A DNA stretch of 51,298 bases from an uncultured Bacteroidales bacterium (GTDB lineage Bacteria; Bacteroidota; Bacteroidia; Bacteroidales; Muribaculaceae): assembly GCA_902762385.1 (NCBI GenBank), contig CACWNQ010000024.1:1-51298 (forward strand), given 5' to 3'. How positions within the stretch are numbered: the stretch's first letter is position 1; the number at the start of each line of letters is the position of its first letter. This document shows, piece after piece, positions 14,647 through 21,717 of the stretch. The notes under the pieces were generated by a model. It saw only the letters and a program-made list of their open reading frames with translations, ran no database searches and had not been told where the DNA came from. Made by a program: the position numbers and the translations under genes.

Positions 14647-15636
14647 ATGGAATTTTTTATTATTAAGAATGATGAACAACAGGGTCCCTTCACCATTGAG
14701 CAGTTGAGTGGCATGAACATTATGCCCGAAACTCCTGTATGGGCCGAAGGAATGCCCGACTGGACTACTGCCGACAAGGTTGCTGAGTTGCAGCAGCTTG
14801 TGGCCTATGCACCCCGCGTCGACAGCCCCGCCGAGCCGCCGGCCATGCCCGAGGCATCGGCTGCCCAACCACCTGTGTGGAATCCTGCCCCAGCAGCAAG
14901 CACTACAACGCAGCAAGCGCCTCCCTATACAGCAGCCCCTCAGCAGCCTTATGGTTATGCTCCTGCCGCATCACAACAAGCACCAGTTGAGCCGGCTAAG
15001 CCCAAGAAGAGCCACACGGCATTGTGGGTGACTCTGGCTATTGTGGCTGTTCTGGCAGCTGTTCTGGCAATTACCAATCCCGACAAGAAAGACCATTGTC
15101 GCGCCATCTCAAATGTTACAAAAGACTGGAGTTCTGATAAGATAGAGGACTTCTTGGGTGGCGGTTTCTTGGGTGGCATCACCAAGATGGTGACAGCACC
15201 GTTGCTGAGCGAGGTTGTTGAAGGCGTAGTCGACGTTGACAACTATGGTCTGTGCTCGGTGGGTCATATCGACATAGGCGACAGCTCAACCAAGGTGTCG
15301 TTTGGAATTATGGGCCATGTGTTCACCTTCAACAAAACGCAGATCGACGAGAAGATAAAAGAGGCTATAGGCATGAGCTTTAACGATGCCATCAATACAG
15401 CCAAGGACGGTATTGACGACTTGTTGTCGAGCGACGAAGAAGAGGTGCCCGAGGACGATGCATTAGGCGCTCCAGTGGTTCCCGAGAGTGATGAGGATGT
15501 GACTGCCGAAGACCGCGTGGAGAGTGATTTCGACATGCCCGAGGAGGTCGACACGTTGCTTAAGACCATCACCAAAGAGGGTGCTAAGGCTGCAGGCAAG
15601 GCCATCGACAAGGCTATCGACGACTTGTTTAAATGA
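14647..15636 (+). CDS. GYF_2-domain membrane protein
   Basis: A 329-residue protein. Residues 1-52 form a GYF_2/DUF4339 domain (FFIIKNDEQQGPFTIEQL ... VWAEGMPDWTTADKV), normally a cytoplasmic peptide-binding or structural module. A Pro/Ala/Gln-rich linker (about 55-120) and one membrane helix (about 125-142, ALWVTLAIVAVLAAVLA) follow. The remaining domain has a Gly-rich strand and an acidic, then Lys/Ala-rich helical tail. Proteins with this N-terminus are common and little characterised in Bacteroidales. It is a single gene with its own promoter and terminator. Confidence 0.75.
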   Translation: MEFFIIKNDEQQGPFTIEQLSGMNIMPETPVWAEGMPDWTTADKVAELQQLVAYAPRVDSPAEPPAMPEASAAQPPVWNPAPAASTTTQQAPPYTAAPQQPYGYAPAASQQAPVEPAKPKKSHTALWVTLAIVAVLAAVLAITNPDKKDHCRAISNVTKDWSSDKIEDFLGGGFLGGITKMVTAPLLSEVVEGVVDVDNYGLCSVGHIDIGDSSTKVSFGIMGHVFTFNKTQIDEKIKEAIGMSFNDAINTAKDGIDDLLSSDEEEVPEDDALGAPVVPESDEDVTAEDRVESDFDMPEEVDTLLKTITKEGAKAAGKAIDKAIDDLFK

Positions 15637-15687
15637 CTGGCATCTTGCATTGATTGGAGATTAGATAACCTGACACGTTTTATTTAG

Positions 15688-15720
15688 AGGGCGGAAACTC
15701 ATAGTTGAGGATTCCGCCCT
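15688..15720 (+). terminator. Terminator-like hairpin after the GYF gene
   Basis: AGGGCGGAA (15688-15696) and TTCCGCCCT (15712-15720) arms with a nested CTCA/TGAG; the T-tract after it (TGTTGT) is weak. Confidence 0.6.
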
Positions 15721-15732
15721 TGTTGTGCGTGG

Positions 15733-16176
15733 TTAGAGCTCGTCGTGAGCAAAGGCAATCATTAGTTTGGCCTTGTAGCGTCGCCACTCCAGGTTGAAGA
15801 TGCTGCTGCCATGTTGTGGTCCACGTGGGTCGATGTCGCCATAGAACTTCATGAGCAGGAAGTGAGCCAGCAGGGCAACGATTGTGTCGTGAAGAGCAGT
15901 GTCGAAACCCAGTCGGGGTTCATTATTGAAAGCGAAAGTCATAATGATGTTTCGCGAGTCGATGTTTGGATTATAGTTGTCGAAGCTGAGATATCCCATT
16001 ACTCGCTGCTTCAGGTCGGCATAGCCTTCCTTGAGCTTGATGAGCAGCATGTTGCGGTTGTCGGGGGTGAGAATGCGCACGTTCTCGTTGTGAGCTCCGT
16101 GCCAAGCGCTTTGAGCGTAGACGTAGTTTAGAATCTCGTCGAAGTCGATGTGGATGGTAAGTGTGTGTCGTTTCAT
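15733..16176 (-). CDS. Protein of unknown function
   Basis: A 147-residue soluble protein (MKRHTLTIHIDFDEILNYVY) with no signal peptide. It has a predicted helix-rich middle (LIKLKEGYADLKQRVMGYL) and a hydrophobic helix near residue 100-113 (TIVALLAHFLLMKFYG). It starts 48 bases after the stop of the 16225-16674 gene, and the two probably form a small operon. I do not recognise the family. Cytoplasmic pairs of this size are frequent in prophage or mobile-element remnants, but nothing else mobile is seen here. Confidence 0.6.
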   Translation of the reverse strand: MKRHTLTIHIDFDEILNYVYAQSAWHGAHNENVRILTPDNRNMLLIKLKEGYADLKQRVMGYLSFDNYNPNIDSRNIIMTFAFNNEPRLGFDTALHDTIVALLAHFLLMKFYGDIDPRGPQHGSSIFNLEWRRYKAKLMIAFAHDEL

Positions 16177-16224
16177 GATGAATTAAAGTGTTTTTCAATA
16201 GAGTTGTAGTGTTATGGGTTTGTG

Positions 16225-16674
16225 TCATGCGGCGCGGCCATAGGGGCGGCGGCAATTCATCATGCTGAGTTGCCGCTTGATGATGAACCATGCATGGGTA
16301 GGGGTGAGGTAGAAGCGTGATGCCCGGCATTGCTCCAGCACGATAGTTATGGCCTGTGCAGCCGACATTTTTCCTTCAGTCATTAGGCATTTTACCTTTT
16401 CGGTTAAGTCGAGCCACATTTCGCGGTTGACGTTGCTCTTGAAGTTGATGGCCTGCTTGCCACTTAGTAGTTTTGGCACAATAGCATAGGCTCGGTCGAA
16501 GCCCACATGGTAGCGAGGTGTGCCAGTTTCGAGTGCAATGGAAAGAGCCACCTGCCTTAGGTTTTTCACGCGTTTAGCCTTCAGCTTGTCGAAGACCTCG
16601 CAGTAGAGTTCGGTCAGTTGCCTGTCGCGCTCATGGCGCCGTTGAGCGCTTTCGCTTTGGTTAAGATAATTCAT
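16225..16674 (-). CDS. Protein of unknown function, strongly basic
   Basis: A 149-residue soluble protein rich in Arg and Lys (QSESAQRRHERDRQLTELYC; KLKAKRVKNLRQ), with two regions that read like helix-turn-helix segments. Its C-terminus is Arg-rich (NCRRPYGRAA). The composition suggests nucleic-acid binding, which is an inference only. It lies upstream of, and probably is co-transcribed with, 15733-16176. I recall similar proteins as recurring unknowns in Bacteroidales, but no function. Confidence 0.6.
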   Translation of the reverse strand: MNYLNQSESAQRRHERDRQLTELYCEVFDKLKAKRVKNLRQVALSIALETGTPRYHVGFDRAYAIVPKLLSGKQAINFKSNVNREMWLDLTEKVKCLMTEGKMSAAQAITIVLEQCRASRFYLTPTHAWFIIKRQLSMMNCRRPYGRAA

Positions 16675-16810
16675 TTTGTTGTTTAATTAAATTAAGGTTA
16701 ATATTCTTTTTTAGTTGTTGTGAAATGAATCACGTTGCAAAGATAATACATCAAAATGGTAAAATGCAAACAATTTAAGGTAAATTTACAAAAAATTAGT
16801 GACAATCCAC

Positions 16811-16848
16811 AAAAAAGAGAAAAGGACATCTTGCCCCTTTCTCTTTTT
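16811..16848 (-). terminator. Terminator after the sigma/anti-sigma-like operon
   Basis: On the minus strand an AAAAAGAGAAAGG arm, a GGCAAGATGT loop and a CCTTTTCTCTTTTTT arm, whose T-rich end doubles as the U-tract. It lies 24 bases past the stop at 16872. Confidence 0.65.
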
Positions 16849-16871
16849 GGAATTGGTGAGAGTGTGTGATG

Positions 16872-18302
16872 CTAGAAGTCGAATGAGAGTCCTAACTGAA
16901 GGTTGAAGTTGAGAGGATGCTCGTTGCGGATGGTGTTGAGTGGCATTGTTGTGATGTAGTGCGAGAGCTTAGGCGCCAGGTAAACTCCAATGTTGCGATT
17001 GAAGTTGTATTGCAATCCGGCAGTGGCGTGAATTGACCACTGCAGACGCTTTATTGTGACGCTCTCGTTGTTGAACTTTGCGGATACTACTCTCTCGACG
17101 AGTGCTTCGCCACCAACGAATGTGCTGAGGCCGCGATAACGCCAGAAGTTCCATTTTACACCAAATGGCAGACCCACAAGCATGATTCTCTGTTTGAACT
17201 CGTTGCCTCCGTTGTCGGGGGTGACATCGCTTGTCATAGATGTGAAATTGAGTCCAACCGAGCCATACAGATTGCGCACGATGCGCTTGTTGAACGTGAG
17301 GCCGGCGGTGAGTGGCATGTGGTGGTGGTAGTTGTAGTTAACGGGTGGAGCAACCCTGGGTGTGACTCCAGGAGCTGCTGGCGCCATCATCATGCCAGAG
17401 TTGTTGCTTGGTGGCAACAGCATGGGTGCCGATGAACTGTTGACAGTCGAGTTGTGGTCGGTTGAAATCAGACCGTTGCCGTAGGCTGCCAACAGCATGG
17501 TGTTTTCCTTGTGATGCTTGGTGAGTGCCATTTTCTCCCTTGCCGCCCGTCGAGCATTGGCATCATAGACCAGATGCTGCTGATAGGTGCTGTCGGTATA
17601 GGACTTCCATGGCTCCATGGCCTCTTGGTTCATGACGTTGTCGTACTGTGCATAGAGTTCCTCGAGAGCCTGCATGGTCTCGATGTCGTAGAAGTAGTCT
17701 TCGGGGTTGAACTCGTTGGGGTACTCGGCAAGGTCGATGAAATCGTTGTCGCTATTGGCCATTAGTTGGTTGTCGATCAGTTGGTCATCGGGCTCGCTGC
17801 TATTGCGTGATGTGCCATGGTGGCCAGTGTTACGGCTTGCTGCTTTGCGGCTGGCAACAGGCTGTGGACGTCGTGCTGGAGTGGGGGTGCTGGTGTTTTG
17901 TGCTATAAGCGTCGGTGAGAGGCTTTGCACGCTGCTAGGAGCGGGTGTGTCGATGACAGATTGTGTTGCCGAGTCGACAGTGGTTGTGGGGGTGCCGTGA
18001 GTAGCATCATCGGCAGGTTGTTCTACAGTTTTCTTGACAGTCTGTGCAAGTTGTGGTTGCTCGGAGTTGTCGTTGACGAATATAAATCCAGTGGTAGCAA
18101 CAATAGCGACAACGGCTGCGGCAGCAACGGCCTTCCACATGCGTGGTGTGATGAAGGCGTGCTTAGCCTTAGCAGTAGCCTGCTGTTGCGCCATGGATTT
18201 AGCAATAGTCTCCCAGGCACCATCGGGCACTTGCCTTGTTGCCTGGCTGGTTTTGCTTTTTATGGCGTCAATCCAGTTGTTGTCTATATTGTTATTACTC
18301 AT
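16872..18302 (-). CDS. Anti-sigma-like membrane protein with a C-terminal outer-membrane-barrel-like domain
   Basis: A 476-residue protein. The cytoplasmic N-terminus (about 1-52, NWIDAIKSKTSQATRQVPDG) precedes one membrane helix (about 54-73, AVAAAAVVAIVATTGFIFV). A long Ser/Thr/Pro/Gln-rich linker follows, then a helical region and a C-terminal beta-rich domain (about 330-476) that ends in FNLQLGLSFDF, like OMP_b-brl proteins. Its ATG overlaps the sigma factor stop by four bases (ATGA), so it is coupled to it and is probably the partner anti-sigma factor. A barrel-type domain behind a single inner-membrane helix is unusual. Confidence 0.75.
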   Translation of the reverse strand: MSNNNIDNNWIDAIKSKTSQATRQVPDGAWETIAKSMAQQQATAKAKHAFITPRMWKAVAAAAVVAIVATTGFIFVNDNSEQPQLAQTVKKTVEQPADDATHGTPTTTVDSATQSVIDTPAPSSVQSLSPTLIAQNTSTPTPARRPQPVASRKAASRNTGHHGTSRNSSEPDDQLIDNQLMANSDNDFIDLAEYPNEFNPEDYFYDIETMQALEELYAQYDNVMNQEAMEPWKSYTDSTYQQHLVYDANARRAAREKMALTKHHKENTMLLAAYGNGLISTDHNSTVNSSSAPMLLPPSNNSGMMMAPAAPGVTPRVAPPVNYNYHHHMPLTAGLTFNKRIVRNLYGSVGLNFTSMTSDVTPDNGGNEFKQRIMLVGLPFGVKWNFWRYRGLSTFVGGEALVERVVSAKFNNESVTIKRLQWSIHATAGLQYNFNRNIGVYLAPKLSHYITTMPLNTIRNEHPLNFNLQLGLSFDF

Positions 18303-18877
18303 TGTGTTGTAGTGTTGTTTTGTTCATTGATGTAAGCCTTGATGCGTTTTGCTAGTAGCGCTTTGGCTCTTGCCAGTTGTGACGATGAAGTTTTCTCGCT
18401 TATTCCCAATTGCTCGGCAATCTCTTTGTGTGAGAATCCATCGAGGCAGTAAAGGTTGAACACCGTTCGGTATCCGTCGGGCAGTTCGGCGATCATCTGC
18501 ATTATTGTGCTCACGTCGAGGTCATTTACTGCCTGCGAGGTTGTTTCATCGCTGTCGTCGGGAGGTTCGCTCAGAGTCTCTACTGGTAGTGTGCTGGCTT
18601 TGAGCCTCTTTTGCTGCCTGAGGAAGTTGAGCGATGTGTTGACTGCAATTCTCGTGGTCCACGCCTGTAGCGAACCCACGTCTTTCCACTTGAAAGAATG
18701 GATAGTGGAGAAGATTTTGATGAAAGTGTCTTGCAGCACATCGTTGGCATCGTCGTCATCGGCCACATATCGGTAAATGACAGCCATGAGCATGGGAGAA
18801 TATCGGTCGAAGAGTTCTCGCTGAGCACTTGCGATGCCCCGCTTACAACCCTGACTGATTTCTTTTTCGCTCATCAT
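18299..18877 (-). CDS. ECF-type RNA polymerase sigma factor
   Basis: A 192-residue sigma-70 family protein. Region 2 is visible at about 22-65 (LFDRYSPMLMAVIYRYVADD, DVLQDTFIKIFSTIHSFKW). Region 4 is at about 130-180 (LPDGYRTVFNLYCLDGFSHK, then EIAEQLGISEKTSSSQLARA). It would direct RNA polymerase to a specific stress or envelope regulon. It is followed with a 4-base overlap by the membrane protein gene that is the likely anti-sigma factor. A TAATTTTG box at 18914-18907 lies 30 bases before the start. Confidence 0.92.
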   Translation of the reverse strand: MMSEKEISQGCKRGIASAQRELFDRYSPMLMAVIYRYVADDDDANDVLQDTFIKIFSTIHSFKWKDVGSLQAWTTRIAVNTSLNFLRQQKRLKASTLPVETLSEPPDDSDETTSQAVNDLDVSTIMQMIAELPDGYRTVFNLYCLDGFSHKEIAEQLGISEKTSSSQLARAKALLAKRIKAYINEQNNTTTQ

Positions 18878-18906
18878 GATGAAGTACTTTTAAAACACAC
18901 GAAGTG

Positions 18907-18914
18907 CAAAATTA
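18907..18914 (-). promoter_or_regulatory. -7 box of the ECF sigma operon
   Basis: TAATTTTG on the minus strand, 30 bases before the ATG at 18877. No consensus -33 box is clear at the expected spacing, so the promoter may depend on an alternative sigma factor. Confidence 0.5.
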
Positions 18915-19107
18915 CTGCATCATTTGTTGAAAAAAAATTATTTCCCATAAAAAATGCGCTGCATCATCATGATGATGGCAATTGGCTGGCAAGTATCGAT
19001 TGTGGGTTTACACTATAGCAAGTTGTCAATGAACTCATGCAATAAACACACTAGCAGTTAAAATACTGCACGTTATGCCATTAATATTTGCTTTTTTAAC
19101 ACAACAC

Positions 19108-19143
19108 GGCACCAAAGGGGTGTTTTTGTCTCCCTTTGGTGCC
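19108..19143. terminator. Strong perfect hairpin in the 18878-19255 gap
   Basis: Perfect 12-base arms GGCACCAAAGGG (19108-19119) and CCCTTTGGTGCC (19132-19143), extended by AACA/TGTT with one mismatch. There is no clear T-run on either side. It could be a second terminator for the lipoprotein gene or a leader structure of the sigma operon. The rest of this 378-base gap shows nothing else apart from the terminator at 19188-19231. Confidence 0.5.
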
Positions 19144-19187
19144 ATGTTTAGTGGTGGAATTTAACAATTGGGTTAATTGCTTGTACA

Positions 19188-19231
19188 AAGATAAAAAACA
19201 AAGCTGCTCTCCACCTAGTGGAAAACAGCTT
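19188..19231 (-). terminator. Terminator of the Ala-rich lipoprotein gene
   Basis: On the minus strand AAGCTG and CAGCTT arms with an inner TCCA/TGGA stem, followed by TGTTTTTTAT. It starts 25 bases after the stop at 19256. Confidence 0.75.
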
Positions 19232-19255
19232 CAAATCTTTTTAGCTTGTCGCTAA

Positions 19256-19573
19256 TTACTTGCCTTGCTCAGCAGCTGGATCTACAGCCTCAGCAGCAGC
19301 GTCAACAGCCTTGTCAGCAGCGTCCTTAGTAGCCTCAACAGCCTTGTCAGCAGCGTCCTTAACAGCGTCGGTAGCCTCAGCAGCAGCGTCCTTAACGGCC
19401 TCAGTAGCCTCGGTAACGGTGCTATCAACTGCAGCAGCGAGAGAGTCAACAACGGTAGTGTCCTCTACAGCGGTAGTGTCGGTAGAAGCGCTAGCACTGG
19501 TAGTACCCTGGTTGGTGCAAGAGAACATAGCTACGCTAGCAATAACAGCAACTAATAAAACTAACTTTTTCAT
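19256..19573 (-). CDS. Ala-rich repetitive small lipoprotein
   Basis: A 105-residue protein with signal peptide and lipobox (MFSC). The Ser/Thr/Ala tether is followed by imperfect 11-residue repeats of the type DAADKAVEATK, giving a long amphipathic, charged helix (about 55-100). The composition is like LEA-type or Lpp-like helical proteins; structural or stress roles are plausible but unproven. The codons are highly uniform (gct/gcc-rich), which also opens long spurious frames on the other strand. Single gene with own terminator. Confidence 0.75.
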   Translation of the reverse strand: MKKLVLLVAVIASVAMFSCTNQGTTSASASTDTTAVEDTTVVDSLAAAVDSTVTEATEAVKDAAAEATDAVKDAADKAVEATKDAADKAVDAAAEAVDPAAEQGK

Positions 19574-19630
19574 TTCTTAAATCTTTTAATAATAAAACAA
19601 TAAATAATTTTCTGTGTTTGAAAAACGGTG

Positions 19631-19638
19631 CAAATTTA
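19631..19638 (-). promoter_or_regulatory. -7 box of the Ala-rich lipoprotein gene
   Basis: TAAATTTG on the minus strand, 58 bases before the ATG at 19573, preceded at 17 bases by TTGC. Confidence 0.45.
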
Positions 19639-19828
19639 TATCAAAAAATTAATATGCAACTCTTTTTTGAAATTTTTTTTTGCCCAAAAAATGAGAAAAA
19701 TGCGCAATTTAACACAAATTCACAAAGTTACAATCTGTCACAATATTGATAATCAGTGACTTTATTGAAGAAAAAAAACTTTAATTGGAAAAGTGTTAAA
19801 TTGTCTTTAGAAATTATTTTTTCTGATT

Positions 19829-21487
19829 TTAGCGGTAAAGGAAGCGTTTTATGCTTCGTTTCGGAGTCTTTTCAAACTCGTTGACCATAATCTCAATGCT
19901 CGATATTCGTTCGTAGGGAGCAACAAGCTTATTAAGCTCGGTTTTAACCGTTTCCATGTGTGCTGGGAGCTGGTCGCGAGTTATGCCATCGCGGTCCATC
20001 GAGTCATAGTCGGGATAGACAAGTGCCACGAGCTTGTGGTCGCGGTCTACAACAAGGCTCTCACTGATGTAAAGCATATTGTTGAGCTTGGCCTCGATTT
20101 CCTCGGGATAGATGTTCTGTCCATTGGAGCTGAGGAGCATTGTCTTGAGACGTCCACGAATGAAGATAGTGCCGTCGGCACTCAGTGTACCCATGTCGCC
20201 GGTGTGCAGCCATCCGTCGTCGTGCAGCACCTTGTCGGTGGCTTCGGTGTTATGGAAGTATCCCTTCATCACGTTCTCGCCCTTGACGCAAATTTCGCCG
20301 GGAATGTTTTCGGGATCATCGCTCAGGATTTTGCATTCCATGATGCCTGGCAGCACGCGGCCTGCACTGTGCAGCACAAACTCGCGCCATGGGGTGTGGC
20401 TCACCAGTGGTGCACACTCGGTCATGCCATAGCCCACGGTAAATGGAAACTTTATCTTGTAGAGGAAGTCTTCGACCTCGGCGTTGAATGGTGCGCCACC
20501 CACAATTACCTCTTCAAACTCTCCACCAAAGGCCTCAATCAGACGCTCACGAATGCGATCGTAAATCTTGCGGTCGAGATATGGAACGGCAAGTGCCCAG
20601 CGCAGCTTGGTCTTGCTAATCATGGGGACAATCATCTTGCTGTAGATTTTTTCGAGCACCAGTGGCACGCATATCACCAAGTGAGGCTTTATCTCCTGCA
20701 TAGCTTTGACAATAACCTTGGGTGCCGGGATGCGACCTAGCAGTGTGATGTGCGAACCCACGGCGAGTGGTGTTAGCATGTCGAAGGCGCAACCGTAGGC
20801 GTGAGCCAGTGGGAGGAACGACACGCAACGTGTGCCGCGACGGTGCAACTGCGAGTTGATACCATAGACGATGTTGCCAGCTAGGTTGTTACCAGTGAGC
20901 ATCACGCCCTTGCTGAAGCCAGTGGTGCCGCTGGTGTAGTTGATTTCCATGAGCTCCTCGTTGCTGCGCTCAATGTAATTGATTCCAGCAGCAGTGAAGC
21001 CTCCGGGATAGGTTTTTGCCATTAGTGCGTCGGCATTTTCAATCACTTGGTCGATGTGTTCGTCTTCGTTTTGTGCAAGCAGCTTGCCATTGTCGAGCGA
21101 AACGGCTGCACGCACGTGACGCATGTTGTCGAAGTCGAACGACTCCCATATTGAGTTGCTGGCAAAGAGAACTTCGGCTTCGCTATGGTTGATGATGTGC
21201 TGTGCATCACGAGGATTGAACTCCTGCAAGATGGGCACAATCACTGCACCATAGGTAATAGTGCCAAGAAACACTATTACCCAGCTGGGAGTGTTCTTTC
21301 CGATTAGTGCAACGCGGTCACCAGGCTTAAGGCCACACTCTTTATATATAAGGTGTAGTCGTGCAATGCGCTCGGCAAAGTTGCCGTAGGTTAATGTCTG
21401 CTTGGTGTTGTAGTCGCTAAGGGCGGGTAGTTCCCAATTATTGCGGAAGCTCTCCTCAAAGATCTTTATGGTATTTTCTTTCATCAT
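19829..21487 (-). CDS. Long-chain fatty acid--CoA ligase (AMP-forming)
   Basis: A 552-residue member of the ANL adenylate-forming family. The P-loop-type motif YTSGTTGFSKG lies at about residues 183-193, then GYGMTECAPL and the hinge/C-terminal part GWLHTGDMGTLSADGTIFIRGR. It would activate fatty acids with ATP and CoA at the inner face of the membrane for lipid synthesis. The two-Met start (MMKENTIK) is preceded by a good promoter (21560-21530). Length is normal for the shorter bacterial FadD group. Substrate chain length cannot be read from sequence. Confidence 0.9.
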   Translation of the reverse strand: MMKENTIKIFEESFRNNWELPALSDYNTKQTLTYGNFAERIARLHLIYKECGLKPGDRVALIGKNTPSWVIVFLGTITYGAVIVPILQEFNPRDAQHIINHSEAEVLFASNSIWESFDFDNMRHVRAAVSLDNGKLLAQNEDEHIDQVIENADALMAKTYPGGFTAAGINYIERSNEELMEINYTSGTTGFSKGVMLTGNNLAGNIVYGINSQLHRRGTRCVSFLPLAHAYGCAFDMLTPLAVGSHITLLGRIPAPKVIVKAMQEIKPHLVICVPLVLEKIYSKMIVPMISKTKLRWALAVPYLDRKIYDRIRERLIEAFGGEFEEVIVGGAPFNAEVEDFLYKIKFPFTVGYGMTECAPLVSHTPWREFVLHSAGRVLPGIMECKILSDDPENIPGEICVKGENVMKGYFHNTEATDKVLHDDGWLHTGDMGTLSADGTIFIRGRLKTMLLSSNGQNIYPEEIEAKLNNMLYISESLVVDRDHKLVALVYPDYDSMDRDGITRDQLPAHMETVKTELNKLVAPYERISSIEIMVNEFEKTPKRSIKRFLYR

Positions 21488-21529
21488 AGTGTAATGATGT
21501 TATTCTTATTTGCAATACTATTTAGCCCA

Positions 21530-21560
21530 CAAAATTAAAGAAAAAATCTAAAACTACAAA
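21530..21560 (-). promoter_or_regulatory. Promoter of the acyl-CoA ligase gene
   Basis: On the minus strand TTTG (21560-21557), 19 bases, TAATTTTG (21537-21530), a near-perfect Bacteroidetes promoter 42 bases before the start. Confidence 0.75.
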
Positions 21561-21668
21561 ATTCGTTGTTATTGTGTTTGAAAATTGCTAAATTTGCAGT
21601 GAAATCGGTTGACCGTTGTGCCGAGACATTTTTGGCAAGGCTTATGGCGTAGTTTGTTCAATATGCTT

Positions 21669-21676
21669 TACCTTTG
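21669..21676 (+). promoter_or_regulatory. -7 box of glgB
   Basis: TACCTTTG on the plus strand, 41 bases before the ATG at 21718. A -33 TTTG at the normal spacing is not evident. No GCAAACGTTTGC-type operator is seen here. Confidence 0.5.
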
Positions 21677-21717
21677 CAATACAATAATTTCGAGTAACAC
21701 ATTATATATATAATATT

